64,000 bases of DNA from Chthonomonas sp035294165. GTDB lineage: Bacteria; Armatimonadota; Chthonomonadetes; Chthonomonadales; Chthonomonadaceae. Location of the stretch: the NCBI RefSeq assembly GCF_035294165.1, contig NZ_DATGLN010000207.1, positions 1 through 64,000 of the forward strand. Direction: 5' to 3'. This document shows, piece after piece, positions 1-8,237 of the stretch (its first letter is position 1; each line of letters starts with the position of its first letter). The notes beneath the pieces were generated by a model. That model ran no database searches and had not been told where the DNA came from. It saw nothing but the letters and a program-made list of their open reading frames with translations. The position numbers and the translations under genes are program-made.

Positions 1-650
1 AAGACCTCTGCCAGTCCGAGGAGTTGGGTGTGGGCGGCCATAAATTCGAGGACATCGGGGGGAATGGTGAGGGCAGCGGGGCTGGGTTGTGGGGGGAAAT
101 GGGGTGGGAGGAGGGTGAGAACAAAGAAGGTGGGGTAACCGGCGAAGTTGACAGCTCGTGTTCTGCCGATGGTATCCTCTCCGTAGGTACGGAACTGTTG
201 GTGGGTGAGGAGCAGATAGAGGTCGGCATCGTAGGAGAGGAGGTAGTTAAAGGGGTCAATCTGTTTTGGGAGATAGGGGTCGCCGTACTGCCAGAGGATG
301 CAGGCTTGGGGGTGGTGGGCAAGCCATTGGGAGACGATGCGTTGATGGTGATAGTCTTGTGCCCGCATAGTCTGGCTTTCGAGTTCCAGCAAGGTTTGTC
401 GGTCGGATATTCGCGGGCCGACAAAGGCACAGAAATCCGTCCAGTGGTCATCGGTATCCCAGGTGAAGGTGTCGAGGTATTGTGGGGGGAGGAAAGAGGA
501 GAAGTGTCCGTGTTCGAGGGTATGGTGTTTAAAGAAGAAGAAGCTGAAGCCGGAGACGGATGCGGGGTATGCTTCCTTGAGGAGGAGCTTCTCAAAAGAT
601 ATTTTGTTTGGTTGGAAGGGCAGCAGGACTTCTTGGATGTTTGGATACAT
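1..650 (-). CDS. Unrecognised protein, 3' end outside window
   Basis: Reading frame open from an ATG at 650 to the left edge, about 216 residues without a stop; the C-terminus lies outside the window. I read it by translating the complementary strand. The start follows a GGAAGAG-like ribosome site and sits 37 bases downstream of a consensus TATAAT. The product begins MYPNIQEVLLPFQ, has a run of four Phe near residue 37, and is rich in aromatic residues, His and Pro. No signal peptide or membrane helix is evident, and I recognise no family. The long plus-strand frame over the same bases (24-815) is Gly/Glu/Val-rich, typical of an antisense shadow. The gene is divergent from cobA-hemD. Confidence 0.7.
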   Translation of the reverse strand, partial: MYPNIQEVLLPFQPNKISFEKLLLKEAYPASVSGFSFFFFKHHTLEHGHFSSFLPPQYLDTFTWDTDDHWTDFCAFVGPRISDRQTLLELESQTMRAQDYHHQRIVSQWLAHHPQACILWQYGDPYLPKQIDPFNYLLSYDADLYLLLTHQQFRTYGEDTIGRTRAVNFAGYPTFFVLTLLPPHFPPQPSPAALTIPPDVLEFMAAHTQLLGLAEV

Positions 651-686
651 AGAGCGATCTCTTCCAAAAGGCTAGCTTTAAGGGTT

Positions 687-692
687 ATTATA
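687..692 (-). promoter_or_regulatory. -10 box (TATAAT) of the left-edge gene
   Basis: Minus-strand TATAAT lies 37 bases upstream of the ATG at 650. No good TTGACA is present 16-18 bases further upstream, so this is a -10 match only. Confidence 0.4.
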
Positions 693-772
693 CACCTAAT
701 TCCGACTTTAGGCGGAGGGAAGATAAACGCCTCCTCACCGATGAACGCCACATTCCATCGAGTTCAGGATGG

Positions 773-778
773 TATACT
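773..778 (+). promoter_or_regulatory. Possible -10 box (TATACT) of cobA-hemD
   Basis: TATACT lies 28 bases before the GTG start of cobA-hemD, inside the divergent gap 651-805. The -35 region is not convincing. Confidence 0.3.
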
Positions 779-805
779 GCTTAGGACAGTCAACAAGGGT
801 ATTAA

Positions 806-2401
806 GTGGTGTTAGAGCCAGAAAACAAGCAAGGGATCGTCTATCTGATCGGCGCAGGGCCGGGAGATCCCGGTCTGTTGACGCTGCGCGGACGGGAGCT
901 GTTGGCGCAGGCGGATGTGGTGGTTTACGATAGGTTGGTGCATCCGGCTGTGTTGGACTATGCGAGGGCGGAGGCGTTACGTGTCTTTGTTGGGAAGGCC
1001 AGCGCAAGGCATACTCTAACTCAGGAGGAGATCAATGCGCTTCTCATTCGACATGCACAGGAAGGCAAACGAGTAGCTCGTTTGAAGGGAGGCGATCCTT
1101 TTGTCTTTGGGCGTGGTGGAGAGGAGGCAGAGGCTTGCCGAACGGCAGGAGTGCCTTTTGTTGTGGTGCCCGGAATCACGTCGGCCATTGCGGCACCGGC
1201 CTATGCCGGCATTCCTGTGACACATCGTGATGCGGCCTCCTCGTTCTGCGTGATCACCGGCCACGAAAGGGAGGACGCTAAGGAGTCGGGGCGGCGTACG
1301 GCCGGGCAGGCAGAGGGACGTAGGGATTGGGCGCGGTTGGCGCGCGCCGCAGATACGCTCATTTTTTTAATGGGGGTTGAGGCGCTGCCCGAGATCGTGG
1401 CGCGTTTGCAAGAGCATGGACGAGAGCCGGAGACCCCCATCGCTTTGGTACAATGGGGAACTTGGCCCCAGCAGAGGGTGGTTAGCGGCACACTGGCCAA
1501 CATTGTGGATCGCGTACGCGAAGCGGACTTGAGACCTCCGGCCGTTTGCGTGGTCGGTGAGGTGGTACGTCTAAGGGAACGGTTACGGTGGTTTGACGAT
1601 CCGAAGCGACAACCGCTTTTTGGAAAGCGGATCGTGGTTACGCGGGCACGGGAACAGGCAAGTGGCCTTGTGGATATGTTAAGGGCGCGCGGCGCTGAAG
1701 TGCTGGAGTATCCTACCATCCGGATCGAAAAGTTAGAGGATATGACCAAGTTGGATGAGGCCTTACGGAGTTTGGCGCGCTACGCTTGGATGGTTATCAC
1801 CAGTGTAAATACGGTTCCTGTGATTGCCGAGCGCCTCGAGGCTTTAGAGCTAGATGCACGTGCTTTCGCTATGACCAAAGTCGCGGCGATTGGGCCGGCG
1901 ACGGCCAGCGTTTTGCGTGAGAAGCTGGGAATACGCGCCGATTTCGTGCCCACGGAGGCTGTGGCCGAAGCGTTGGTAGACCAATGGCCAGATATGGAGA
2001 TGAGGGGCAAACGGGTATTCTTACCACGTGCCAGAGAGGCGCGGGAGGTGTTGCCGGAGCGGCTGCGTGCTATGGGGGCAATGGTGGATGTCATACCCGT
2101 TTATGAGACGGTGGCTATGGAGCAACCTGGGACTCTGCTAGAGGACTTGATGGCGGGGAATATAGACGCTATAACCTTCACTGCCTCTTCCACCGTAAAG
2201 AATCTCATGCAGGCGCTCGCTATCGGGTCGGCTGAGAGCAAACTCGGAGCATATCTCAAGGGGGTATGTCTGGCGGTGATTGGGCCGGTGACCGGACAGA
2301 CGTTGAAAGAATATGGTTTTGAACCGACAATAGTAGCTGAGGAGCACACCATGGCGGGGCTTGTGAAGGCTTTAGAGAGCTACTTTGCAAAGAGAGGCTA
2401 A
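806..2401 (+). CDS. cobA-hemD: Uroporphyrinogen-III C-methyltransferase / uroporphyrinogen-III synthase fusion
   Basis: Two-domain tetrapyrrole enzyme of 531 residues. The N-terminal half (about 9-255) is a SAM-dependent uroporphyrinogen-III methyltransferase making precorrin-2 for siroheme or cobalamin. It shows the SAM-binding GAGPGDPG near residue 17, then VFGRGGEE and GITSAIAAPAYAGIPVTHR. The C-terminal half (about 275-525), starting KRIVVTRAREQ, is HemD, which cyclises hydroxymethylbilane to uroporphyrinogen III. Such CobA-HemD fusions are known in several phyla. One polypeptide would thus make and then methylate the branch-point intermediate, in the cytosol. The start is a GTG followed by a second GTG codon; an AAGGG lies just upstream. 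hemB begins 4 bases after the TAA. Confidence 0.93.
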   Translation: MVLEPENKQGIVYLIGAGPGDPGLLTLRGRELLAQADVVVYDRLVHPAVLDYARAEALRVFVGKASARHTLTQEEINALLIRHAQEGKRVARLKGGDPFVFGRGGEEAEACRTAGVPFVVVPGITSAIAAPAYAGIPVTHRDAASSFCVITGHEREDAKESGRRTAGQAEGRRDWARLARAADTLIFLMGVEALPEIVARLQEHGREPETPIALVQWGTWPQQRVVSGTLANIVDRVREADLRPPAVCVVGEVVRLRERLRWFDDPKRQPLFGKRIVVTRAREQASGLVDMLRARGAEVLEYPTIRIEKLEDMTKLDEALRSLARYAWMVITSVNTVPVIAERLEALELDARAFAMTKVAAIGPATASVLREKLGIRADFVPTEAVAEALVDQWPDMEMRGKRVFLPRAREAREVLPERLRAMGAMVDVIPVYETVAMEQPGTLLEDLMAGNIDAITFTASSTVKNLMQALAIGSAESKLGAYLKGVCLAVIGPVTGQTLKEYGFEPTIVAEEHTMAGLVKALESYFAKRG

Positions 2402-2405
2402 GGCG

Positions 2406-3401
2406 ATGGATAGGCTGATCGAGCGTCCACGTCGGTTACGGCGTACGGAGGCCTTGCGGCGACTTGTGCGAGAAACATGGGTACGGCCGAGTGACCTTAT
2501 TTACCCGATGTTTGTTACAGAGGAGGCAGAGAGCCGAGAGATAGCCTCGATGCCGGGAATTTGGCGCTACACCATAGACGACCTCTGTAGAAAAGTGGAG
2601 GAGGCGATACGAGCAGGCCTTGAAGCGGTGATGCTGTTTGGCATTCCTCTAGAGAAGGATGAGGTAGGAAGCCAAGCTTATCAGCCAACAAGCATAGTGC
2701 CCCGTGCCATTCGCGCTTTGCGCAAAAATTTCGGCGATTCGCTGCTCATTGTGCCCGACGTATGCCTTTGTGAGTATACATCGCACGGGCATTGTGGAGT
2801 GGTTAAAGAAGGTGAGGTGCAAAACGATGCCACTTTGGAGTTGTTGGCGCGTGCTGCGGTTTGCTATGCGGAAGCCGGGGCGGATATCGTTGCTCCTTCG
2901 GATATGATGGATGGGCGTGTGGCCGCTATTCGTGAGGCGCTTGATGCGAACGGTTTTACGCAGATAGGGATCATGGCCTATAGTGCGAAATATGCAAGCG
3001 GTTTCTACGGTCCCTTCCGCGAGGCCGCAGGAAGCGCCCCGCAGTTTGGCGATCGGCGAAGCTATCAAATGGACCCCCCTAACCTACGTGAGGCGATGCG
3101 GGAGATAGCGCTGGATATTCGCGAGGGTGCCGACATTGTGATGGTGAAGCCGGGGCTGGCCTATCTTGATGTGTTGCGAGCCGCACGCCAGCGCTTCGAT
3201 GTGCCGCTGGCCGTTTACAATGTTTCGGGGGAGTATAGCCTTGTGAAGGCCGCGGCGATGAACGGTTGGGTAGATGAGGAGCGCATCGTAGAGGAGATTT
3301 TGACGGCCTTCAAACGCGCAGGAGCCGACATCATCCTAACCTATCATGCGCTGGATTACGCCCGGCGTCGGCGAGAAAAACTTGGCAAAACCGAATACTA
3401 G
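2406..3401 (+). CDS. hemB: Delta-aminolevulinic acid dehydratase (porphobilinogen synthase)
   Basis: Condenses two 5-aminolevulinate molecules to porphobilinogen, an early step of haem, siroheme and cobalamin synthesis. At 331 residues it is full length for the family. The Schiff-base lysines are visible as K195 (in MAYSAKYAS) and K248 (in MVKPGLAYLD). The segment VCLCEYTSHGHCG has the three cysteines of zinc-dependent enzymes rather than the Asp-rich magnesium type. I chose the ATG at 2406 because it follows AGAGAGG and AAGG and lies 4 bases after the cobA-hemD stop; a start at 2385 would overlap that gene. Co-transcription with cobA-hemD is very likely. hemA and hemC are not in the window. 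Confidence 0.96.
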   Translation: MDRLIERPRRLRRTEALRRLVRETWVRPSDLIYPMFVTEEAESREIASMPGIWRYTIDDLCRKVEEAIRAGLEAVMLFGIPLEKDEVGSQAYQPTSIVPRAIRALRKNFGDSLLIVPDVCLCEYTSHGHCGVVKEGEVQNDATLELLARAAVCYAEAGADIVAPSDMMDGRVAAIREALDANGFTQIGIMAYSAKYASGFYGPFREAAGSAPQFGDRRSYQMDPPNLREAMREIALDIREGADIVMVKPGLAYLDVLRAARQRFDVPLAVYNVSGEYSLVKAAAMNGWVDEERIVEEILTAFKRAGADIILTYHALDYARRRREKLGKTEY

Positions 3402-3537
3402 ATGAACTCCGTAATCGGTTAAGTGGCCTTTTTTCTTATCAAGCTCTCAAAGGAAGGGAACATTTCTGAGTACGGATACGGTTTCTTAATTTATAGGCCG
3501 ATTCTTTAAGGATATAGAGAAATAAGGAGTGAGTGGA

Positions 3538-4890
3538 ATGGCGGAGACAACAGCGAAATCGCCTTCGCAGGAGAACTACTTAGAGAAGTTGCTCGAACTT
3601 GGCCAGCTCATGAACTCGACTCTTGAGCTTAAGCAGGTTCTCGATATAGCGATGGAGCAGGTAATCAAATTTGTCGGGGCAGAAAGAGGGTTCATTCTTT
3701 TGGTAGATGTGGCCACCGGAAAAGTCTGGGGAGAGGCCATGTACCAAATTGACCGGGCTGCGCTGGAGGCGGCTTTTTCTGGGAGAGAGGGAGGCAACCA
3801 GGCGGAGATCAGCAAAACCATCGTGGAAAGCGTGCTGACCACACGGCAGCCGGTGATCTCTTACAACGCGATGGAGGACCCGCGCTTTGCCTCGCGCCAA
3901 AGCGTGCAGTTTCACAACCTGCGCTCTGTACTTTGCGTGCCTCTGTTGGTACGTGACAAACTGCTTGGTGTTATTTATCTCGACAATCGTTTGAAAACGG
4001 GTGTATTTTCTGAAGAGCATCTTCAAATGCTGCAAGCTTTTTCTAACCAGGCGGCCATTGCCCTGGAAAACGCACGACTTTACGAGAATCTACGTCGTTC
4101 CTTAGAAGAGCGGTTGCGCTTACAAGATGAACTTCATAAACAAGAGACGCGACGTTTGGCCATGGAAGAGGCCAATCGGCTAAAATCGGACTTTATCGGC
4201 TTCGTAGCGCATGAGCTACGCAATCCTCTGACCACTATTCGAGGCTACGTCCAGACAATTTTGAGCGATACCGACCATACGCTAGATGAGGAGACCAAAC
4301 AGGAGTTTTATCGTGCTATTGAGGCGGACGCCGATCGTTTGCTGGACATGATCAACGAGCTGCTCGATGTATCTCGCCTTGAGGCGGGACGGCCGTTGAC
4401 ACTAGCGATACGCGAAGTAGATATTCGCGCTGTTCTGGGGCGATTGGTGAACCGTTATCGCTATTATAAGTTCTACACCGATCGTCATCAGCTTGTCCTC
4501 GATGTTGCCGATGATGTGCCCAACACCATTGAGGCAGATGAGGATAAGCTGACGATGATCTTCTCGAATCTTATCAGTAATGCCCTCAAATACTCACCGC
4601 AGGGTGGCGAAGTACGCATTACGGCAAGAAAAGAGGCAGATACGCTGGTTGTGCAGGTGAAAGATCAAGGGATCGGCATGACACAAGAAGAATGTGCTCG
4701 ACTCTTTCGTCCCTACGAGCGGCTTGAGCGGGAGGAGATTCGCAACATTCAGGGAACCGGTTTAGGGCTTTACCTGGTGAAGCACCTTGTAGACCTTCAC
4801 AAGGGCACGATCTCGGTAGAAAGTGCACGCGGGCAAGGCAGCACTTTCACCGTGCGCCTGCCCTTACAGTCCAATAAAAACGGTTCCTAG
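3538..4890 (+). CDS. Soluble GAF-domain sensor histidine kinase
   Basis: Two-component sensor of 450 residues without membrane helices, so it probably senses a cytoplasmic signal. Order: short N-terminal coil, GAF domain (about 25-175), coiled linker, HisKA domain with phosphoacceptor H225 in VAHELRNPLTTIRGY, and a HATPase_c domain with the N box NLISNALKYSP, the G1 box DQGIGM and the G2 box GTGLGLYLVKHL. No cysteine or histidine pattern in the GAF domain names a ligand. I chose the ATG at 3538 because AAGGAG at 3524-3529 is 8 bases away; an in-frame GTG at 3529 overlaps that ribosome site. No response regulator is adjacent, so this is an orphan kinase. A strong terminator follows. Confidence 0.93.
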   Translation: MAETTAKSPSQENYLEKLLELGQLMNSTLELKQVLDIAMEQVIKFVGAERGFILLVDVATGKVWGEAMYQIDRAALEAAFSGREGGNQAEISKTIVESVLTTRQPVISYNAMEDPRFASRQSVQFHNLRSVLCVPLLVRDKLLGVIYLDNRLKTGVFSEEHLQMLQAFSNQAAIALENARLYENLRRSLEERLRLQDELHKQETRRLAMEEANRLKSDFIGFVAHELRNPLTTIRGYVQTILSDTDHTLDEETKQEFYRAIEADADRLLDMINELLDVSRLEAGRPLTLAIREVDIRAVLGRLVNRYRYYKFYTDRHQLVLDVADDVPNTIEADEDKLTMIFSNLISNALKYSPQGGEVRITARKEADTLVVQVKDQGIGMTQEECARLFRPYERLEREEIRNIQGTGLGLYLVKHLVDLHKGTISVESARGQGSTFTVRLPLQSNKNGS

Positions 4891-4924
4891 ATCGTCTCGT
4901 TTCTAAAGTCGCTCTGGACATAAG

Positions 4925-4966
4925 AAAACCCCTCCTGAAAACGTGTTCAAGAGGGGTTTTTATTTG
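4925..4966. terminator. Bidirectional intrinsic terminator
   Basis: Perfect 10-bp arms AAAACCCCTC (4925-4934) and GAGGGGTTTT (4951-4960), with T runs on both strands. It sits between the convergent histidine kinase (ends 4890) and DUF1080 gene (ends 4975) and can serve both. Confidence 0.85.
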
Positions 4967-4974
4967 CCGGCACT

Positions 4975-5754
4975 TTAATAGTGTGTTGCACCATGCTCAG
5001 GTAGAGGGATAACCCAGACATTGCGGAAGCGGACCGGCGAACCGTGGTCTTGGAGTAAGATAGGCCCTGGACCGGGGTGCTCCTTACGACCGTAGGCGAT
5101 GCCGGTAGGTTCAGGAATTATGGTGTTGTTTTGAACCACAATCCCATTTTGAAGGACGGTAACCCGTGCATCTTCCGTTTTCTTTCCACTGGCATCCCAT
5201 CGTGGCGCACGGAAGATAATGTCATAGGTTTGCCATTGCAGTGGGGGCTTGCAGGCATTAAGGAGCGGAGCAGTCTGGCCATAGACGGCCCCACAATCTC
5301 CGGTTCCCGGATCGGGGATGCCATAGGAGTCGAGCACCTGAATTTCGTAGAGGCCATAGGGGGCAACGCCACTATTTCCTCTCTCCTGCCCATGGGCGTT
5401 AGGCATATACGGCTCCCAGAACTCAACGTGAAGATGGAAGTCGGTAAAGGTCTGTTTCGAGATGATGTCCCCACCCCGTGGTCTCATGGCGCCATGGTCG
5501 AATATCCACTGGGCGGGTTGGTGACTGCCCCGGTAGACCCAGTTTTCGGCGATTTCGTTGGGCTTACCGGTGAAGAGGTAGACCACATTCTTCGCTCCGG
5601 GTGGAGGGGGTACCGGTGGGCTTTGCACCGGCTTTGGGGCCGGCTCGGCCGTCTGCCGAGGCAGCGAATGGGCGTGCATGGTGGCAAAAAACAGACCAGC
5701 CAAAAGCAAGGGGCTTAAGAGCCGCCCTATGCGTACAAGTTGTGCCTTGTTCAT
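4975..5754 (-). CDS. Exported DUF1080 (3-keto-disaccharide hydrolase-like) protein
   Basis: 259-residue protein with an N-terminal signal peptide (SPLLLAGLFFATMHAHS) and a Pro-rich linker, then one DUF1080 domain with the concanavalin-like fold. Typical elements include FHLHVEFWEPY, GNSGVAPYGLYEIQVLDSYG and the closing GPILLQDHGSPVRFRNVWV. Members are extracytoplasmic and linked to glycoside breakdown; some cleave 3-keto-glycosides. The substrate here cannot be told. I chose the ATG at 5754 because AGGAG is 11 bases upstream; the GTG at 5766 abuts that site. It lies 28 bases downstream of the PhyH gene on the same strand, so the two are probably co-transcribed. Confidence 0.88.
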   Translation of the reverse strand: MNKAQLVRIGRLLSPLLLAGLFFATMHAHSLPRQTAEPAPKPVQSPPVPPPPGAKNVVYLFTGKPNEIAENWVYRGSHQPAQWIFDHGAMRPRGGDIISKQTFTDFHLHVEFWEPYMPNAHGQERGNSGVAPYGLYEIQVLDSYGIPDPGTGDCGAVYGQTAPLLNACKPPLQWQTYDIIFRAPRWDASGKKTEDARVTVLQNGIVVQNNTIIPEPTGIAYGRKEHPGPGPILLQDHGSPVRFRNVWVIPLPEHGATHY

Positions 5755-5782
5755 AAACAGACTCACTCCTGGAATAGGTTGG

Positions 5783-6616
5783 TTACTCCTTTCGGTAGAC
5801 TAGGGGATTTAATTCGCTCACCGCTAGCTCTCCGGGTTTCACACCTGGGAGCCAGGTTTCAAGATCAAGCCAACGGTTTTTATTGTCGGGCTTCTCCATC
5901 ACACGAACGCCGTCGGCAAAGTAGATGATGGTCATCACCTCACGGGTGCGATCGCTTTTGTTGCCGGGAGCAGAATGGAGGGTGGCACCGGCATGGAACG
6001 TGGCATCGCCCGCCTTCATAGCACCTGCCGAGTGAAGTGGAAAGCCATGTTCGGCTACGAAGTTTCTAAAGTACTCTTCGGAGGTATCGCTGATCTCGAA
6101 GTGTCCGAGAAAGCCTTGGGTGTGAGAGCCGGAAGCAAAGGTCATGGTGCCCATCGTCTCGTCGGCATCTACTAATGGCATCCACATGGTGATGGTTTTG
6201 TCGGTATCGAGAGGCCAATAGTAGAAATCCTGGTGCCATGGGGTTGGGCCACCACCGGCCTCCTTAAAGAGAGCTTGATCGTGATAGATACGGACGCCCT
6301 CCACGCCCATTAGCTCCGCGGCGATGCGCGCAAAACGGCGGGCCAGAACATATTTGCGAACCCGCTCGTCTCGCACCCAGAGGTTCATAATTTGAAGGAA
6401 CGCTTTACCGTAGGTGTCGCGTTGTTCGATGGGTAGATTTTGGGTGTTGTAGCGATACGCTGCCTCACGGATGATGGGGCCGTAAACGGCTATTTCTTCG
6501 GGTGAGCATACGCCTCGTAGCAGGATGTGGCCATCCCGCTGGTAGGCCTCTATCTGCTCTTTTGTGAGCGGATAGGGTGAGGAGAGATCGGGTAAGGTCT
6601 CAGCAGACGTGATCAT
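5783..6616 (-). CDS. Phytanoyl-CoA dioxygenase (PhyH) family Fe(II)/2-oxoglutarate oxygenase
   Basis: 277-residue cytosolic non-haem iron oxygenase. The facial triad is visible: H128 and D130 in PTPWHQDFYYW, and H214 in HAGATLHSAPGNKSDR. R225 in TREVMTIIYF, 11 residues after the distal His, is the expected 2-oxoglutarate ligand. The family hydroxylates varied substrates (phytanoyl-CoA, ectoine, small natural products), so the substrate stays unassigned. The start is the ATG at 6616, preceded by AGAGGAGC; a longer frame to 6703 has no ribosome site. It is paired with the downstream DUF1080 gene. Confidence 0.88.
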   Translation of the reverse strand: MITSAETLPDLSSPYPLTKEQIEAYQRDGHILLRGVCSPEEIAVYGPIIREAAYRYNTQNLPIEQRDTYGKAFLQIMNLWVRDERVRKYVLARRFARIAAELMGVEGVRIYHDQALFKEAGGGPTPWHQDFYYWPLDTDKTITMWMPLVDADETMGTMTFASGSHTQGFLGHFEISDTSEEYFRNFVAEHGFPLHSAGAMKAGDATFHAGATLHSAPGNKSDRTREVMTIIYFADGVRVMEKPDNKNRWLDLETWLPGVKPGELAVSELNPLVYRKE

Positions 6617-6770
6617 TTTTGCGCTCCTCTTAGGGTTATCCGCATTATGTTCTCCATTGTCCAGGATGTTTCCTACCCACTTCGATCTGAACTTTCTTAG
6701 CAAGAGGATCGTCTAACCACTCGTAAGACGACAACTCCTTGCAAAGTAAGTTGTGTTTTGATAGGGTTTG

Positions 6771-6806
6771 GGCTGCGTGTTGTTATCGCACGCAGCCTTT
6801 TGTTTT
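6771..6806 (+). terminator. Hairpin with T-rich tail, plus-strand orientation
   Basis: Arms GGCTGCGTG (6771-6779) and CACGCAGCC (6789-6797) followed by TTTTGTTTT. The T tract is on the plus strand, but the genes on both sides run on the minus strand. For minus-strand transcripts from the dipeptidase gene the stem lacks a U tail and could only protect the 3' end. Confidence 0.45.
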
Positions 6807-6826
6807 GGTATTCGCTCTGGACAGAA

Positions 6827-8227
6827 TCATTTCGCGAGTTCGTACAGGGCATGAGCGTAGATTTTTGCCGCTTTCAGTACGGACTGGATCGCAATGCGCT
6901 CGTCCGGCTCGTGAGCGGGGCCGTCTTTCCCATCGGGAAAAGCGGCGCCATAGGCAACGGTGCGCGGTGTGGCCCGTGCATAGGTTCCTCCACCCATCGT
7001 GCCGGGTTGGCTTTTCGTATCTCCGGTCTCTTCACGATAGACGCGCAGAAGAGTGGCTACCGGTTCTTGATCAAGGGGCACATAGAGAGGTGCATGGCCT
7101 TGAGTAACCTCGTAGGTCCATCCCTCCTTCTCCCAAAATGGGCGTCCCTGAGCGAGAAGACTGTCTAGCGGCCAGGTAACAGGATAGCGGATATTGTAGG
7201 TAAGAGAAACCCGTTCCTCCTTGTATTCCAAGACGCCGAGGTTGGAGGTAAGAGGGCCGGACACATCGTCCCGGTGGGCGATCCCTAGGCCACTGCCGGC
7301 TGTATCGGAGGCGTGCACGACCCAATCGAGCCATAGGGAGCGTTCCGGCAACTCGAGCTCGCATAAGACGCGGGCAAGCCGCACGATGGCATTGTCGCCG
7401 GCGGTAGGGTGGCTGCCGTGTGCCGATTTGCCGATGGCCTCTATTTTGATACCTCCATCGGTATGGCTGAACGTAATGTTACGATCCCAGTAGCGGCGTA
7501 GCAGGGTTTCTGCCTTATGCAGCGCTTCATCGCTGCCGGCAAGGAGGGCGCTTGCGTGGTCGGGCACCATATTGGGACGACGGCCTCCCTGAGCATGGGC
7601 GATGTAGAGACCTGTGTTGTTCTTCGGGAGGGGTTTGGAAAGAGTAAGATTCACGATGCCTTTCTCGGCATAGATAAGCGGGAAGGAGGCATCGGGCGTG
7701 AACCCGTAAAGTGGGCGCTCTTGCTTAGTTACATCGAAGTAATGATGCATGCAACCAAAACCGCTCTCCTCATTGCAGCCGAAGATAATGCGGACGCGGC
7801 GACGAAGCGGTAAGCCACTTTCCATGAGCGCTTTCGCTGCGTAGAGCGCAGCATAGGTTGGGCCTTTATCGTCAGAGGCGCCCCGCGCGTAGATGTAGCC
7901 GTCTTCTATTTCGGCGCCGTAGGGTGGGTGATGCCATCCATCTCCTTCAGGAACAACGTCGAGATGCCCTAATACCCCTATGTATTCGGAGCCTTCACCG
8001 AACTCCGCATCTCCCGCGTGGCCGTCAATATCGCGCACGCGAAAGCCCAGTTTGCGACTCAGTTCGAGGGTATAGTCGAGAGCCTCACGGACGGCACGGC
8101 CATAGGGGGCATTGGGTTCCGGTGGTCCTTCCACGCTTGGGATGCGTAAAACCCCCTGAAGTGTCTCGACGATTTCACTTTGATGTTCATCTATCCAACG
8201 ATGAAGTTTTTCTATAGCTTGATCCAT
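6827..8227 (-). CDS. M20 family dipeptidase (PepV/Sapep type)
   Basis: Cytosolic di-zinc dipeptidase, about 466 residues. Visible motifs: GHLDVVPEGDGW (first zinc His), the bridging Asp in RGASDDKGP, and the catalytic/metal pair in CNEESGFGC. The lid-domain insert fits PepV/Sapep rather than the acetylornithine deacetylase branch. C-terminal GGGTYAR is also typical of PepV. Start chosen at the ATG 8227, which follows GAGGCAGGAA and lies just after the serC stop; an alternative at 8290 would overlap serC by more than 50 bases. Likely co-transcribed with serC. It probably recycles dipeptides. Confidence 0.88.
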   Translation of the reverse strand: MDQAIEKLHRWIDEHQSEIVETLQGVLRIPSVEGPPEPNAPYGRAVREALDYTLELSRKLGFRVRDIDGHAGDAEFGEGSEYIGVLGHLDVVPEGDGWHHPPYGAEIEDGYIYARGASDDKGPTYAALYAAKALMESGLPLRRRVRIIFGCNEESGFGCMHHYFDVTKQERPLYGFTPDASFPLIYAEKGIVNLTLSKPLPKNNTGLYIAHAQGGRRPNMVPDHASALLAGSDEALHKAETLLRRYWDRNITFSHTDGGIKIEAIGKSAHGSHPTAGDNAIVRLARVLCELELPERSLWLDWVVHASDTAGSGLGIAHRDDVSGPLTSNLGVLEYKEERVSLTYNIRYPVTWPLDSLLAQGRPFWEKEGWTYEVTQGHAPLYVPLDQEPVATLLRVYREETGDTKSQPGTMGGGTYARATPRTVAYGAAFPDGKDGPAHEPDERIAIQSVLKAAKIYAHALYELAK

Positions 8228-8237
8228 TTCCTGCCTC

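Noticed and set aside
24..815. 263-residue plus-strand frame
   Set aside because: Antisense shadow of the left-edge minus-strand gene; low-complexity Gly/Val/Glu composition, no ribosome site, and it runs into cobA-hemD.
6739..7168. Two plus-strand frames over the dipeptidase end
   Set aside because: Antisense to conserved M20 coding sequence.
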